Part shown: in pieces, positions 54,633-62,621 of the stretch
Layout of the letters: every line of letters begins with the position of its first letter
Numbering within the stretch: position 1 is the stretch's first letter
Assembly: GCA_964511665.1 (NCBI GenBank)
Contig: CAZEHA010000009.1
Location: 15,407-79,406, forward strand
Length of the DNA: 64,000 nt
Direction of reading: 5' to 3'
Source of the DNA: JAGOEF01 sp964511665
Lineage (GTDB): Bacteria; Bacteroidota; Bacteroidia; Bacteroidales; ML635J-15
The notes under the pieces: generated by a model
The model's input: only the letters and a program-made list of their open reading frames with translations
The model's database searches: none
Told to the model about the DNA's origin: nothing
Program-made: the position numbers and the translations under genes

Positions 54633-54965
54633 ATGCAAGTAATTATTTATGACCCACGAAAAAACGCCATCAGTTACAAAAGCGATGGCAGAATGCGAGC
54701 CGGCATAATCGGTAATATGGCCGAGGCCGCCTTTAAGCGAGCAGTAGAAAACGAAATAGAGCGATTAAAACGCAACGCCAATGCGCTTAGCCAGTGGCTC
54801 TGGAACCCGCGCAACGTGAATAAACCCGATTGGATGAATCGCAAGCGAGAGTATAACTCTATACAGGTCAAAATAGAGGCGCACATGGCCAAGCTAAAGG
54901 GCGCAAAAAACGGAGAAATTCAGGAGGTAAGTGTTCCACGTAATCCGGCAAGGCTATGCAAATAA
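54633..54965 (+). CDS. Early phage protein of unknown function
   Basis: 110 residues with a mostly helical body (EAAFKRAVENEIERLKRNANALSQWLWNPRNV) and a basic C-terminus. The stop overlaps the DUF4406 start. No family recognised. Confidence 0.5.
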   Translation: MQVIIYDPRKNAISYKSDGRMRAGIIGNMAEAAFKRAVENEIERLKRNANALSQWLWNPRNVNKPDWMNRKREYNSIQVKIEAHMAKLKGAKNGEIQEVSVPRNPARLCK

Positions 54966-55255
54966 AAGTATATCTCAGCGGCCCGGTAACCGGTCGCGAT
55001 CCACACGAGACAGAGCATTTGTTTAAAATTGCCGAGAAGGCTGTGCGCAACCTTGGCCTCGAGCCGGTAAACCCCCTCAATTTCTGCACACCCGACATGG
55101 AATGGTGCGAAGCAATGAAGGTGTGCATTCGCGTCCTGTTAGACTGCCACCTGATTACCATGCTGCCCGGATGGGAGGAGAGCAAGGGCGCACCAATCGA
55201 ATATAATTTAGCCAAAGAATTAGGTATTAATAATTTAAATCTCAAGCAATTATGA
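54956..55255 (+). CDS. DUF4406 protein (nucleoside deoxyribosyltransferase-like)
   Basis: 99 residues: KVYLSGPVTGRDP at the N-terminus, then EPVNPLNF, CEAMKVCIRVLLDCHLITMLPGWEESKGAPIEYNLAKELGI. The fold is related to nucleoside 2-deoxyribosyltransferases, which cleave or exchange bases on deoxynucleosides; the phage role is unknown (nucleotide pool or signal degradation). It overlaps the next gene by 4 bp. Confidence 0.8.
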   Translation: MQIKVYLSGPVTGRDPHETEHLFKIAEKAVRNLGLEPVNPLNFCTPDMEWCEAMKVCIRVLLDCHLITMLPGWEESKGAPIEYNLAKELGINNLNLKQL

Positions 55256-55944
55256 CAAAGCAATCAATTGATTTATCGAAAATGAACCTTGCCGATCTTG
55301 AGGCAGCCATAAAAGAAAAGCGCGACCAGGAACGTCGCGAGCGCGAGGCCCGCAAGGCCGAATATGAGGCCGAACGACACGATCTTGTAGTAAGGCTATC
55401 CAAGCAGGCCGAGGAGCTCTCTATTCGTTTAACCGAGTTCAAAACTATAGCGGTGCGGCAGCTGGAAGAATTCCGCAAGCGCGCCGAGGAGTATGGCGAC
55501 ATTCGTAGCAACAGCAAAGGCGGCTTCAGCATACGCAATGCAAACGGCACCTATAAGGTTGCCTACGAGCGCAACGTAGTGAGCGAGTATGACGAACGCG
55601 CCGATTTGGCCGAGTCGCTGCTCCGCGAATTCCTGGGCGACATGGTAAAAAAACGCGACGCGCAAGCATACGAAATTATAACAGGACTCCTCGAGCGTGG
55701 CAAAAAGGGCGACTTCAACCCTGCAGCTGTGAACGCACTGCTGAAGATGAAGGATAAGTATAACGACGAGCGATGGGTGAAGGCCATGGCTTTGTTCATC
55801 GAGAGCTTCAACACGCGCCTTATCAGCATGAATGTTTCGTTCTTTAAGAAAAACAGCATGGATAAGGACGTGCTGATACCCCTCACCTTCGCAAGCATTG
55901 AACCCGATGTTACACCTAATACCGAAAGCCATGAAAGAACTTAA
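55252..55944 (+). CDS. DUF3164-like early Mu-type protein
   Basis: 230 residues. Charged coiled coil at 10-90 followed by GGFSIRNANGTYKVAYERN and ERWVKAMALFIESFNTRLISMNVSFFK, as in DUF3164 proteins common in Mu-like phages. In Mu the neighbouring early genes include DNA-protection functions, but the role of this family is not established. Overlaps the next gene start. Confidence 0.7.
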   Translation: MTKQSIDLSKMNLADLEAAIKEKRDQERREREARKAEYEAERHDLVVRLSKQAEELSIRLTEFKTIAVRQLEEFRKRAEEYGDIRSNSKGGFSIRNANGTYKVAYERNVVSEYDERADLAESLLREFLGDMVKKRDAQAYEIITGLLERGKKGDFNPAAVNALLKMKDKYNDERWVKAMALFIESFNTRLISMNVSFFKKNSMDKDVLIPLTFASIEPDVTPNTESHERT

Positions 55945-56311
55945 TCGCGACAACATGAAAAGCGGTAGCGTTAGATTGCGCGTAACCGTAACAATCCGCA
56001 ACACCGGGGGACTTGATTTCAGCAAATATGCATGCGCGCTGTTAGACATCCCACATTATGGATTCAAGATATTTGAGGCCGGCGACTCTCGAATATTCAT
56101 ATCATCCAGCGACGATAACAACGCCTTCAGGGCGCGACTAAAAACAACAGGTGCGCTAATGCAGAACGTATCGCTTGCCCGGCACATTATTAATTTGTGC
56201 GGCACCAACCTGCGCTCGGTAACGCTTGAAATAAGCGACAAGGCCGACAGCGACGGTAAATACGAAATAAATTTAAACCCTCTGCGCAGCAAGAAAGGCG
56301 CACCGGCATAA
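55931..56311 (+). CDS. Early phage protein of unknown function
   Basis: 126 residues from the ATG at 55931 (MKELNRDNMKSGSVRLRV), overlapping the previous stop by 14 bp. The longer in-frame start at 55898 lies well inside the preceding gene. Beta-rich N-terminus (VRLRVTVTIRNTGGLDF) and a later helix (MQNVSLARHIINLCG). It is followed by the non-coding tRNA-like region. Confidence 0.55.
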   Translation: MKELNRDNMKSGSVRLRVTVTIRNTGGLDFSKYACALLDIPHYGFKIFEAGDSRIFISSSDDNNAFRARLKTTGALMQNVSLARHIINLCGTNLRSVTLEISDKADSDGKYEINLNPLRSKKGAPA

Positions 56312-56344
56312 CAGTTCTTCGACAGCCGGGACAGACCGGCACCC

Positions 56345-56431
56345 GTGGGAGTAGCTCAGTTGGTTAGAGCAACGGAAGTAAACCGCGAAAGCGTTCACTA
56401 CTTAGGCGCAGGTTCGACTCCTGCCTCCTAC
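56345..56431 (+). tRNA. tRNA-like element with an abnormal anticodon arm
   Basis: Acceptor stem GTGGGAG/CTCCTAC (7 pairs, one G-T), TA at 8-9, D-arm GCTC-AGTTGGTTA-GAGC, T-arm GCAGG-TTCGACT-CCTGC all fit a tRNA. The 37 nt between D and T arms do not form a normal 5-bp anticodon stem. The best options are CGG-AAGTAAA-CCG (3 bp, reading GTA as Tyr, but without U33) or AAGTA...TACTT around a CGC-GAAA-GCG hairpin. The 3' end reads ACA, not CCA. Either a decayed or atypical tRNA, or the tRNA-like domain of a larger RNA. Confidence 0.6.
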
Positions 56432-56519
56432 ACAACGAACACCGAGGGCTGAGAGAGAAAGAATGCCCCACCAGTTCTTGAATGAGTGAAGCGAAACGTT
56501 GCCGCGAAACGAGGCCCGC

Positions 56520-56543
56520 GCGGGGGAGGTTCCCCCGCATTTT
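56520..56543 (+). terminator. Intrinsic terminator/attenuator in the early operon
   Basis: GCGGGGG, loop AGGTT, CCCCCGC, then ATTTT. It lies upstream of fibre-like, transposase and MuB genes that have the same direction, so it could control them. Confidence 0.7.
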
Positions 56544-56556
56544 AAAAGAGCTTTAA

Positions 56557-56766
56557 ATGCACTATGCAGTCGAAATACTGAAGAACAAGCGCCGCGAGCT
56601 GCAGCAACAAATGTCGCACGCTCGCCGCTGTGGGATGACAATACGACATCCCGAGTATGAGTCGATGCAAGGCAAGGTGAATAGTATTAACAACGCCATC
56701 AGGCTGATACAGCTCGACGGCATAATATATAATAGATATGCAGAAGCAAGTGCTCGCACGCGGTAA
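56557..56766 (+). CDS. Small helical protein
   Basis: 69 residues, two helices (VEILKNKRRELQQQMSHARR and EYESMQGKVNSINNAIRLIQL), no Trp. It begins 14 bp after the terminator and overlaps the next gene by 29 bp. Unknown function. Confidence 0.55.
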   Translation: MHYAVEILKNKRRELQQQMSHARRCGMTIRHPEYESMQGKVNSINNAIRLIQLDGIIYNRYAEASARTR

Positions 56767-57121
56767 CGACGCCAAGGTGCTCATCACCGTGCAGGATCCG
56801 GCCACCAGCCAGCCGGTTGATGTATCAGTATTCGATCGTATCGATGTTTTTCTTGGCCGTAAGGGAACCAAGGCATACGTATGTAGGTGGTCGAGCAGTG
56901 ATCCAAACCACGACCAGGTTACAATCGAGGATGGCGACGGCGAGATAAGCGTGATAATTAATAGAGAGGACACATTCGCATTCGGCGACTTCGAATACTA
57001 CTACACTGTGAAGTGCTGGAAAACCGACGAAGATTATCGCGCAGGCGACTGTGCCGTGTCGAGCATTCCGGTATACTTGTTCGAATCAGTGGAGCAAATG
57101 GACTCAATACCCGGCGAATAA
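56738..57121 (+). CDS. Baseplate/fibre-like beta protein in the early arm
   Basis: 127 residues, strand-rich: KVLITVQDPATSQPVDVSVFDRIDVFLGRKG, DGDGEISVIINREDTFAFGDFEYYYTVKCW. The pattern resembles the N-terminal domain of phage upper baseplate proteins. Coupled to the next gene (TAATG). Its location, far from the tail operon, is unusual. Confidence 0.5.
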   Translation: MQKQVLARGNDAKVLITVQDPATSQPVDVSVFDRIDVFLGRKGTKAYVCRWSSSDPNHDQVTIEDGDGEISVIINREDTFAFGDFEYYYTVKCWKTDEDYRAGDCAVSSIPVYLFESVEQMDSIPGE

Positions 57122-57450
57122 TGATAACAGTAACAACCATTGCATCGCTTCAGGGTCGAGTTACCACAGCCACACAGTTGGTTACCGACCAGCTGGCTAC
57201 AACGGCAAGCCTGCCCGGTGTTATACTAACCGAGGCGCGACTTGTTCCTCCGCAGTCGGCAGTACTGGCTTCTTACGATCGCCGTAGCGACTACGTTGGC
57301 CTTAAGGCTTATATGGCTTACGCACCCGAAGGCAGCGCCGACGATGCTGCCGTGTGGGTTGTTACGGTAATATACACTACAGCAGCCGGAGAGGTGGCTG
57401 CAACAGCAACACATCACAACGTGAAATGGACAGACAGATACAGCCTATGA
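57121..57450 (+). CDS. Fibre-cassette protein of unknown function
   Basis: 109 residues from the ATG overlapping the previous stop. Thr/Ala-rich beta pattern (TIASLQGRVTTATQLVTDQLATTASLPGVILTEARLV), then SADDAAVWVVTVIYTTAAGEVAATATHHNVKW. Stop overlaps the next ATG (ATGA). Confidence 0.5.
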   Translation: MITVTTIASLQGRVTTATQLVTDQLATTASLPGVILTEARLVPPQSAVLASYDRRSDYVGLKAYMAYAPEGSADDAAVWVVTVIYTTAAGEVAATATHHNVKWTDRYSL

Positions 57451-57611
57451 ACACAACAAGTTATATATTGAAAATCGACGCAGACACCGGCGAGGTAATG
57501 CTTGTAATATGCTCTCCGGCCGGAACAAGGGTAGTAACTCCACAAAGTGCCAGCGACGCCGACATCCGGCTGCTGCAGAACATGCTTAACGCGGTTGAAA
57601 ATGGCAATTAA
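57447..57611 (+). CDS. Small fibre-cassette protein, 54 aa
   Basis: Starts at the ATG inside the previous stop (ATGA): MNTTSYILKIDADTGEVMLV, ends NMLNAVENGN. It overlaps the next start by 11 bp. Probably structural, based on neighbours. Confidence 0.5.
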   Translation: MNTTSYILKIDADTGEVMLVICSPAGTRVVTPQSASDADIRLLQNMLNAVENGN

Positions 57612-58779
57612 GTTCTACACGGCAGCATCGGGCAACTGGTCGGTTGCCGGCAACTGGAACGGAGGCACCTTACCGGCGTCGGGCGATGATGTGTATGCAA
57701 ACGGCAAAACGGTAACGATTAATGTGGATGTTAGCGTTGCCCTCATTAGCACCGAGACATGCCCCGACACGGGCGTTGGCGGTGGCGAGTTTCGCGTTTC
57801 GAGCAGCCGCACAATAACAGCTCAAACCAGGGCCGGCGACAGCCAGGCAATACTTGTTAATACAGCCTCGGTAACGCTAACATTAATAGGCTCTGTTGCC
57901 GGCGGATCAGGAGCGGCGGCAAGGGGCATATATCTCAACCAGCAGGGCATAACTCTCAATATATATGGTGCCGTGTCAGGCGGAACCGGAAGCGGCGGCG
58001 CATATGCTGTAGTGCAGGGATCAGGATACAGCTCTGCGACTGTTAACATTTTTGGCACTGTTACCGCAGGAGCCGGCAGTAGGGCTATTGTTGCCTCAAC
58101 GGCCGCCTCAATAAACGTAGCCGGCAGTGTTGCTGGAGGTGCCCTCGCGGCAATACAGGCCGATCTGGTTACTGTGGCCGGAGAAATACGCGCCGGATCG
58201 GGCGGCGCCGGTGTGGCCGAGTACACTCAGGGTGCCGGTGTGGTTGCTCTCAACGGCTCTGCCTACAATAGTGGCGCCTGGCAGGCTGTAATAAGTGGCC
58301 GCCTTAGCCTGGCTGATAGCTCTCAGGTAATGAAGTACAGCACGCCGGCTGGCGAGGAGGTGTTAATGTACAACGAGCTGTATTACATGCCGCCTTCACA
58401 GGCCGATGTGCGCGCGGGTGTTGTGTACGGTAGCCGTACAGGAGCTTGTGCCGTACCACCGCCCGCAAGCGTTGCTCTCAACGTGCCGGTGGGCAATACG
58501 GTGGGCGAGCTTGTAGCTAGTGTCACCACTCCCGAGCAGTTTGTAGAAGCCCTGAAGGCCGACGAGCTTGGGCAACGACTCGCCGAATGCAGCACCGACA
58601 CCGATACAACATTAATACTCGAGGCCATTGGGGCTATACCCACTCCGGATCCCGGAGCAAGCCCAGCAGAATTCGTGCAGGCCCTAAAGGCTGATGATCT
58701 TGGAGAACGACTTAGTAATTGTAGCACAGTCGCAATAACCGGCGCACAGATAGCCGGTGCAATACCGACCGAAGCATGA
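57601..58779 (+). CDS. Second tail-fibre-like protein next to the transposase
   Basis: 392 residues from the ATG at 57601 (MAIKFYTAASGNWSVAGNWN). The N-terminus GNWSVAGNWNGGTLPASGDDVYANGKTVTI is common in phage fibres and surface proteins. The middle is a Gly/Ala/Ser-rich beta-solenoid (VSGGTGSGGAYAVVQGSG, VTAGAGSRAIVAS). The C-terminus has two copies of EFVxALKADxLGxRLxxCST. Its stop overlaps the transposase start by 4 bp, so structural and transposition genes are coupled. Confidence 0.65.
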   Translation: MAIKFYTAASGNWSVAGNWNGGTLPASGDDVYANGKTVTINVDVSVALISTETCPDTGVGGGEFRVSSSRTITAQTRAGDSQAILVNTASVTLTLIGSVAGGSGAAARGIYLNQQGITLNIYGAVSGGTGSGGAYAVVQGSGYSSATVNIFGTVTAGAGSRAIVASTAASINVAGSVAGGALAAIQADLVTVAGEIRAGSGGAGVAEYTQGAGVVALNGSAYNSGAWQAVISGRLSLADSSQVMKYSTPAGEEVLMYNELYYMPPSQADVRAGVVYGSRTGACAVPPPASVALNVPVGNTVGELVASVTTPEQFVEALKADELGQRLAECSTDTDTTLILEAIGAIPTPDPGASPAEFVQALKADDLGERLSNCSTVAITGAQIAGAIPTEA

Positions 58780-60806
58780 TGCCTTTAGCGCAACATATAA
58801 GCATTCGAAAAAAAGGCAAGCTCACACAGGTGTGGCTATCAGAGGAGTATATCATTCGCGTGTGCGGTGTTAGCGCCGACTATCTGCGCGTTAAGCGCAA
58901 CCAGCTCAAGGCGTACGAGTGCGTAACAGTTAAGGGCGCGAGGCATTACGAGTACTACAGCATCCCCAATAAGGCCCCCGCCTGTTATCGCAGCAAACTT
59001 CCAACATTCGACGAGCTTATCGAGGCCATTGAGCCTGCAGCTGAGCGCGACAATGACTATAACAGCACATTCAACATGGCACTGGGTGATGCCGATAGAT
59101 ACACCTATATATATAAGAGTGAGCCCGCCGAGAGGCGCGACAAGCTTGCTGCTGCTGCTTCAATAGTAGAGGCCACAGTAGCCTATATCACGGCCACATC
59201 TTACAACACACGCCGGAGCGATATATTCGAGCGTATGGCAGCGCTTGCCGAGGCGAATAACATTACCTATTTACCTCATAATTATAGGCGTATCAAGGAG
59301 AAGGTAATGAACCGGCTTTCCGGACAGCCTATTGGCGATGTAATCAAGGCCCCCAGATCGGGCAACGACAATGCGGCTAAGTTCCGCTACGACGATCAGA
59401 TCAGCGAGTGGATCTATCAGCTCGCCTCGAATCCACGTAATTTCTCTGACGCATATATATGCAGGCAAGTTCAGCAGCTATGCAGCCTCTCCGGAAAGCC
59501 TGCCCCGAGCACCGAAACCATACGCGCTAAGCTGAACGAGCGCAGCACGCTTTACCTTACATCTGTTGAGCGTCATGGCTCGGGTACACGGGAGGCCGCA
59601 GCCTATGAAGCTTATATACCCATTGCTCGCGCACCTTTTGCAGGCGATTGCTGGCAAATCGACGCGACACGCGTTAATATGATAGCCCACGAGCGCAACA
59701 TCACAGCGCCCGATGGTGTGAGCAAGAAGGTACTGGCCAATATAATGGTGTGCGCCGTTCGCGACGTTCACTCCGGGCAGTGTCTCGGCTACTCGTTCGA
59801 CTATGCCGAGTCGTTTCTCATGTACTTTAACGCCATTAAAATGGCTGTTCAATGCGCGGGATATCTGCCCTACGAGCTTGTTACCGACAAATTTCCGGGA
59901 CACAATAAGGCCGAGGCTGTTGCCATGATCGACACGCTCAAAATGTATGGAGTGAAGATAACAACCAGCCATAAGGCAACCGGTAAGGCACAGGTGGAGC
60001 GCTGGTTCAACACAATGCAGCAGATAGAGATGCAGGGCAACGACTATTATTATGGCGAAGGCATTCGCAGCACCAGGGTTCACGCACATCCGTCGCCCGA
60101 TCATCTCGAGCGCATGCGCAAGCGCGCTAAGTTGGAAGCCTTCAACCTGCAGGATGTTATCGACATGTATTCAGGCATGATTGAAGCCCATAACCAACGC
60201 AACTACTGCGAATACAGCCGCAAGCTGAAGCACCTTAACGACAGCCCCGCAGGTATTCACGCCGCAAGCGAGAAGCCTAACACAATAGCAGTAACCGACC
60301 GGCAGATTAACCACATATTCGGCGCAAAAACCGACGTTAGGATAGCAGGAAATGGAATATTTAAGGTAACGCTGCGACACATCGATCATTACTACAGCAT
60401 TGCCGACTACAACATCGTGGAGCAGAATGCTCGCGTATGCGTTAGCTACGATCCGGGCGACATGTCGAGCGTGTGCATTTATAAGCGCCTGCCTGGTACC
60501 ACATGGCTGCAGTTCCTCGCGCGCTGCGAGCTGTTCGAGCAGCCGATGGTTTACGGCCCGCAGGCCGAAATGAACCGTCTGGCCGAGGCCAAAAAGAAGG
60601 CCAAAGAGTTTAACGAAAAACGGGCCGCGCGGTTGGCAAAGCTTAAGGGCGAACCCGTTGAAATTGTGGATATATACGAGGCCGAGGAGGCTGTACTTAT
60701 GGGCCAGCACACCATGAAAAAAGCGGCATGCGGCTACGAAGATATAGAGCTCAACATATCACAAAGCATTTTTTCACAAGTACGCAACAATAACAAAAAC
60801 TACTAA
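58776..60806 (+). CDS. Mu-like transposase, DDE type (MuA)
   Basis: 676 residues. N-terminal DNA-binding part (about 1-250, with HTH near WLSEEYIIRVCGVSADYLRVKR), RNase-H-like core with D296 (DCWQIDATR), D371 (VTDKFPGHNK) and E408 (AQVERW), Mu-type C-terminal beta domain (about 500-600) and a charged tail that should contact MuB. It pairs the phage ends and performs strand transfer in integration and replication. It lies beside the right end with MuB 4 bp downstream, unlike Mu where A follows ner. Confidence 0.93.
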   Translation: MMPLAQHISIRKKGKLTQVWLSEEYIIRVCGVSADYLRVKRNQLKAYECVTVKGARHYEYYSIPNKAPACYRSKLPTFDELIEAIEPAAERDNDYNSTFNMALGDADRYTYIYKSEPAERRDKLAAAASIVEATVAYITATSYNTRRSDIFERMAALAEANNITYLPHNYRRIKEKVMNRLSGQPIGDVIKAPRSGNDNAAKFRYDDQISEWIYQLASNPRNFSDAYICRQVQQLCSLSGKPAPSTETIRAKLNERSTLYLTSVERHGSGTREAAAYEAYIPIARAPFAGDCWQIDATRVNMIAHERNITAPDGVSKKVLANIMVCAVRDVHSGQCLGYSFDYAESFLMYFNAIKMAVQCAGYLPYELVTDKFPGHNKAEAVAMIDTLKMYGVKITTSHKATGKAQVERWFNTMQQIEMQGNDYYYGEGIRSTRVHAHPSPDHLERMRKRAKLEAFNLQDVIDMYSGMIEAHNQRNYCEYSRKLKHLNDSPAGIHAASEKPNTIAVTDRQINHIFGAKTDVRIAGNGIFKVTLRHIDHYYSIADYNIVEQNARVCVSYDPGDMSSVCIYKRLPGTTWLQFLARCELFEQPMVYGPQAEMNRLAEAKKKAKEFNEKRAARLAKLKGEPVEIVDIYEAEEAVLMGQHTMKKAACGYEDIELNISQSIFSQVRNNNKNY

Positions 60807-60810
60807 AACT

Positions 60811-61743
60811 ATGAGAACACACAAACAGAACGAACTAATCAGGCTCCTGAACCAGGAGCAACAAAGGCACGGCAGCTTTAACAGGCTTAGCCGCGTTCTT
60901 GGAGTAAGCAACGCAACGGTGAGCAACTGCACCAGTGGCAAGTGGAATCTTATATCAGATGAAATGCTTGATAGCCTGCTTGCCAAGCTTGGAGGCGACT
61001 CCCGAGCCGACTGGATTGTGGCCGACACCATTAATGTTAAGCAGATGCACCAGGTGATTAACACCGCACGTCAGAGTCGCAGCTTTTGGGCGATCAGCCA
61101 TAAGGCCGGATCGGGCAAAACTGCAGCCATCAGGCTATATGCTCAGCGCTTCCCATCAGGCGTCTATGTCATTCAGGCTCAGGAGTGGACTCAGCGTCAA
61201 TTTATGGTTCAGTTGTGCCGATCGCTCGGTATAGAACCGGCTAAGGGCTACAATAGCATTGCCATGATGCTCGACCAGGTGGTTGATTACTTCATAGCAC
61301 GCACTAGCGAGAACCCCATACTCATAATCGACGAGGCCGATAAGCTGAAGGACTCGGCCAAGCGTATGATTATCCCTATATACAACCGGCTTGAGGATCA
61401 GCTCGCCTGTATCTGGGCCGGAACCGAGAACTTGGCCAACGAGATCAGGCGCGGGGTTCGATCGGCAAAAAAGGGTTTCGACGAAATCGACAGCCGTTTT
61501 GGTAGAACCTATATAAGCCTTGTGGGAGCAACAATTCGCGACTGTGAAGCAATATGCCTGGCTAATGGAATCGGCGACAGTCAGGTGGCCGGTCGAATAT
61601 TCGCCGATAGCCGTCCGGTAAGCGCTGTTATGGGCGGGCACAACGTAAAAGTCGTTGAAGATATGCGCCGGATCAAGCGATTAATCGTTGCCGAGAAGGC
61701 ACTGAATTCACAAAGTCAAATGAAATTGCAATTTGCAGAATAA
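60811..61743 (+). CDS. MuB-like AAA+ target-capture ATPase
   Basis: 310 residues. N-terminal HTH (LSRVLGVSNATVSNCTSGKW, about 26-45), Walker A HKAGSGKTA (97-105), Walker B ILIIDEAD (170-177), sensor region AGTENL. It coats target DNA, brings it to MuA and gives target immunity. Starts 4 bp after MuA. Confidence 0.9.
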   Translation: MRTHKQNELIRLLNQEQQRHGSFNRLSRVLGVSNATVSNCTSGKWNLISDEMLDSLLAKLGGDSRADWIVADTINVKQMHQVINTARQSRSFWAISHKAGSGKTAAIRLYAQRFPSGVYVIQAQEWTQRQFMVQLCRSLGIEPAKGYNSIAMMLDQVVDYFIARTSENPILIIDEADKLKDSAKRMIIPIYNRLEDQLACIWAGTENLANEIRRGVRSAKKGFDEIDSRFGRTYISLVGATIRDCEAICLANGIGDSQVAGRIFADSRPVSAVMGGHNVKVVEDMRRIKRLIVAEKALNSQSQMKLQFAE

Positions 61744-61979
61744 ATACCGTATGTATAACAATTTTGCAAAATATCAAATTTTATTAAAAGCTGGTTTTTA
61801 TACCCAAATCGGCACTTATAGCGATGTTGTTGTGTTAACAAAAATGGTAACAAATAGTGTAACATCGAATGGTAACACCAAATGTGCACATTTGTTACCG
61901 TTTAATTTATTCATATTACACGCCAAATTTTTGATTTTGTTTAATTATATTAACCGTATTAATTTAATTAGTTAATTTT
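61744..61979 (+). promoter_or_regulatory. Regulatory region with GTAACA box array and AAATGTGCACATTT palindrome
   Basis: GTTAACA at 61834-61840, GGTAACA at 61846-61852, TGTAACA at 61858-61864, GGTAACA at 61871-61877, and inverted TGTTACC at 61893-61899. The direct boxes start 12-13 bp apart. Between the last two boxes is a perfect 14-bp palindrome (61880-61893) made of two AAATGTGC cores, the same core as at the phage ends. AT-rich sequence with TTGTTTAATTA follows before the last gene. It resembles an internal operator/activator for the transposase. Confidence 0.6.
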
Positions 61980-62441
61980 ATGGAAAATAAAGGATATTCA
62001 CACTTTTGGGCGTTATACAACAAGCTTCCCGGGCGCTATGATGGCCTCAAAGAGGAGCTTATACGCCAGTTCACAGGCAATAGGACCGAGTCCCTGCGCA
62101 GCATGCAGCCGGATGAGTATGGCCGCCTGCTTACACACCTAGGCGAGCTTCGCGTGCAGGAACCCGCTGGTAATAAGCGCGTGTGGAGCAATATTAACAT
62201 AGATCGTTGCCGTAAGCGTGTAATAGCAGCCATTTGCGGTTATTTTCAAGTTTCGGGACAAGATTACAACATGAAAATGGTGCTGGCAACGGCCTGCAGG
62301 GCTGCCCGGTGCGGTGATTTTAACCTTATTCCGGCTCAGGAGCTACACAGGGTGTACAACACCTTTACGTCCAAGCAGAGAGACTGCAACAAGGCGGTGC
62401 GCAATAGTGTTCAAAAGCTATCGCAAATAGGCCTAAATTAA
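61980..62441 (+). CDS. Last early gene, possibly gp16/GemA-like
   Basis: 153 residues, basic and helical: YSHFWALYNKLPGRYDGLKEELIRQFTGNRTESLRSMQPDEYGRLLTHL. The start resembles the gp16/GemA family of Mu-like phages, but without its key motif, so this is tentative. It has its own upstream region and sits between the box array and the right end. Confidence 0.5.
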   Translation: MENKGYSHFWALYNKLPGRYDGLKEELIRQFTGNRTESLRSMQPDEYGRLLTHLGELRVQEPAGNKRVWSNINIDRCRKRVIAAICGYFQVSGQDYNMKMVLATACRAARCGDFNLIPAQELHRVYNTFTSKQRDCNKAVRNSVQKLSQIGLN

Positions 62442-62537
62442 CCTTTATGAGCTTTAAAATTAACCTTTCGGGCATTGTTTCACGGTGTTTTTCTGCAGGA
62501 ATTAACCCTGAATTAACCTAAATTAACTTTATTAACC
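62436..62537 (+). repeat. Phased AATTAACC array near the right phage end
   Basis: AATTAACC or near copies start at 62436, 62458, 62500, 62511, 62521 and 62530. The intervals 22, 42, 11, 10 and 9 are close to multiples of one helical turn. The first copy overlaps the stop of the last gene. Confidence 0.6.
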
Positions 62538-62564
62538 TGGAGTTTTTGCCTTCAAATAACTCAC

Positions 62565-62596
62565 AACGGCTTGATAATCAACATTGAGCCGTTTTT
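62565..62596 (+). terminator. Intrinsic terminator at the right end of the prophage
   Basis: AACGGCT (62565-62571) and AGCCGTT (62587-62593) with T-run. It ends early transcription before the right terminus, protecting host sequence. Confidence 0.7.
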
Positions 62597-62601
62597 TATG
62601 T

Positions 62602-62621
62602 TTTGTACATTTGGTTTCTGC
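62602..62621 (-). repeat. Right inverted terminal repeat (transposase site R1)
   Basis: On the minus strand it reads GCAGAAACCAAATGTACAAA, 18/20 identical to the left end. It lies just inside the phage boundary and downstream of the terminator at 62565-62596. Confidence 0.75.

Larger units (their letters stand above)
56312..56556 (+). ncRNA. Candidate structured non-coding RNA: hairpin, tRNA-like domain, terminator
   Basis: A 245-bp gene-free stretch in a very compact early operon. It contains GCCGG-GACAGA-CCGGC (56325-56340), the tRNA-like element, a tandem GCGAAACG repeat (about 56491-56510), small stems, and an intrinsic terminator (56520-56543). CAGTTCTT occurs at 56312-56319 and again at 56472-56479. 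No promoter element is obvious, so the RNA may be cut from the early transcript. Confidence 0.5.

Noticed and set aside
59478..60104. 208-aa minus-strand ORF in the transposase gene
   Set aside because: It lies wholly opposite the DDE core and shows no independent family features.
61733..61975. 80-aa ORF between MuB and the last early gene
   Set aside because: It overlaps the MuB end, runs straight through the GTAACA box array and the palindrome, and its product is low-complexity and hydrophobic. The DNA is better explained as regulatory.
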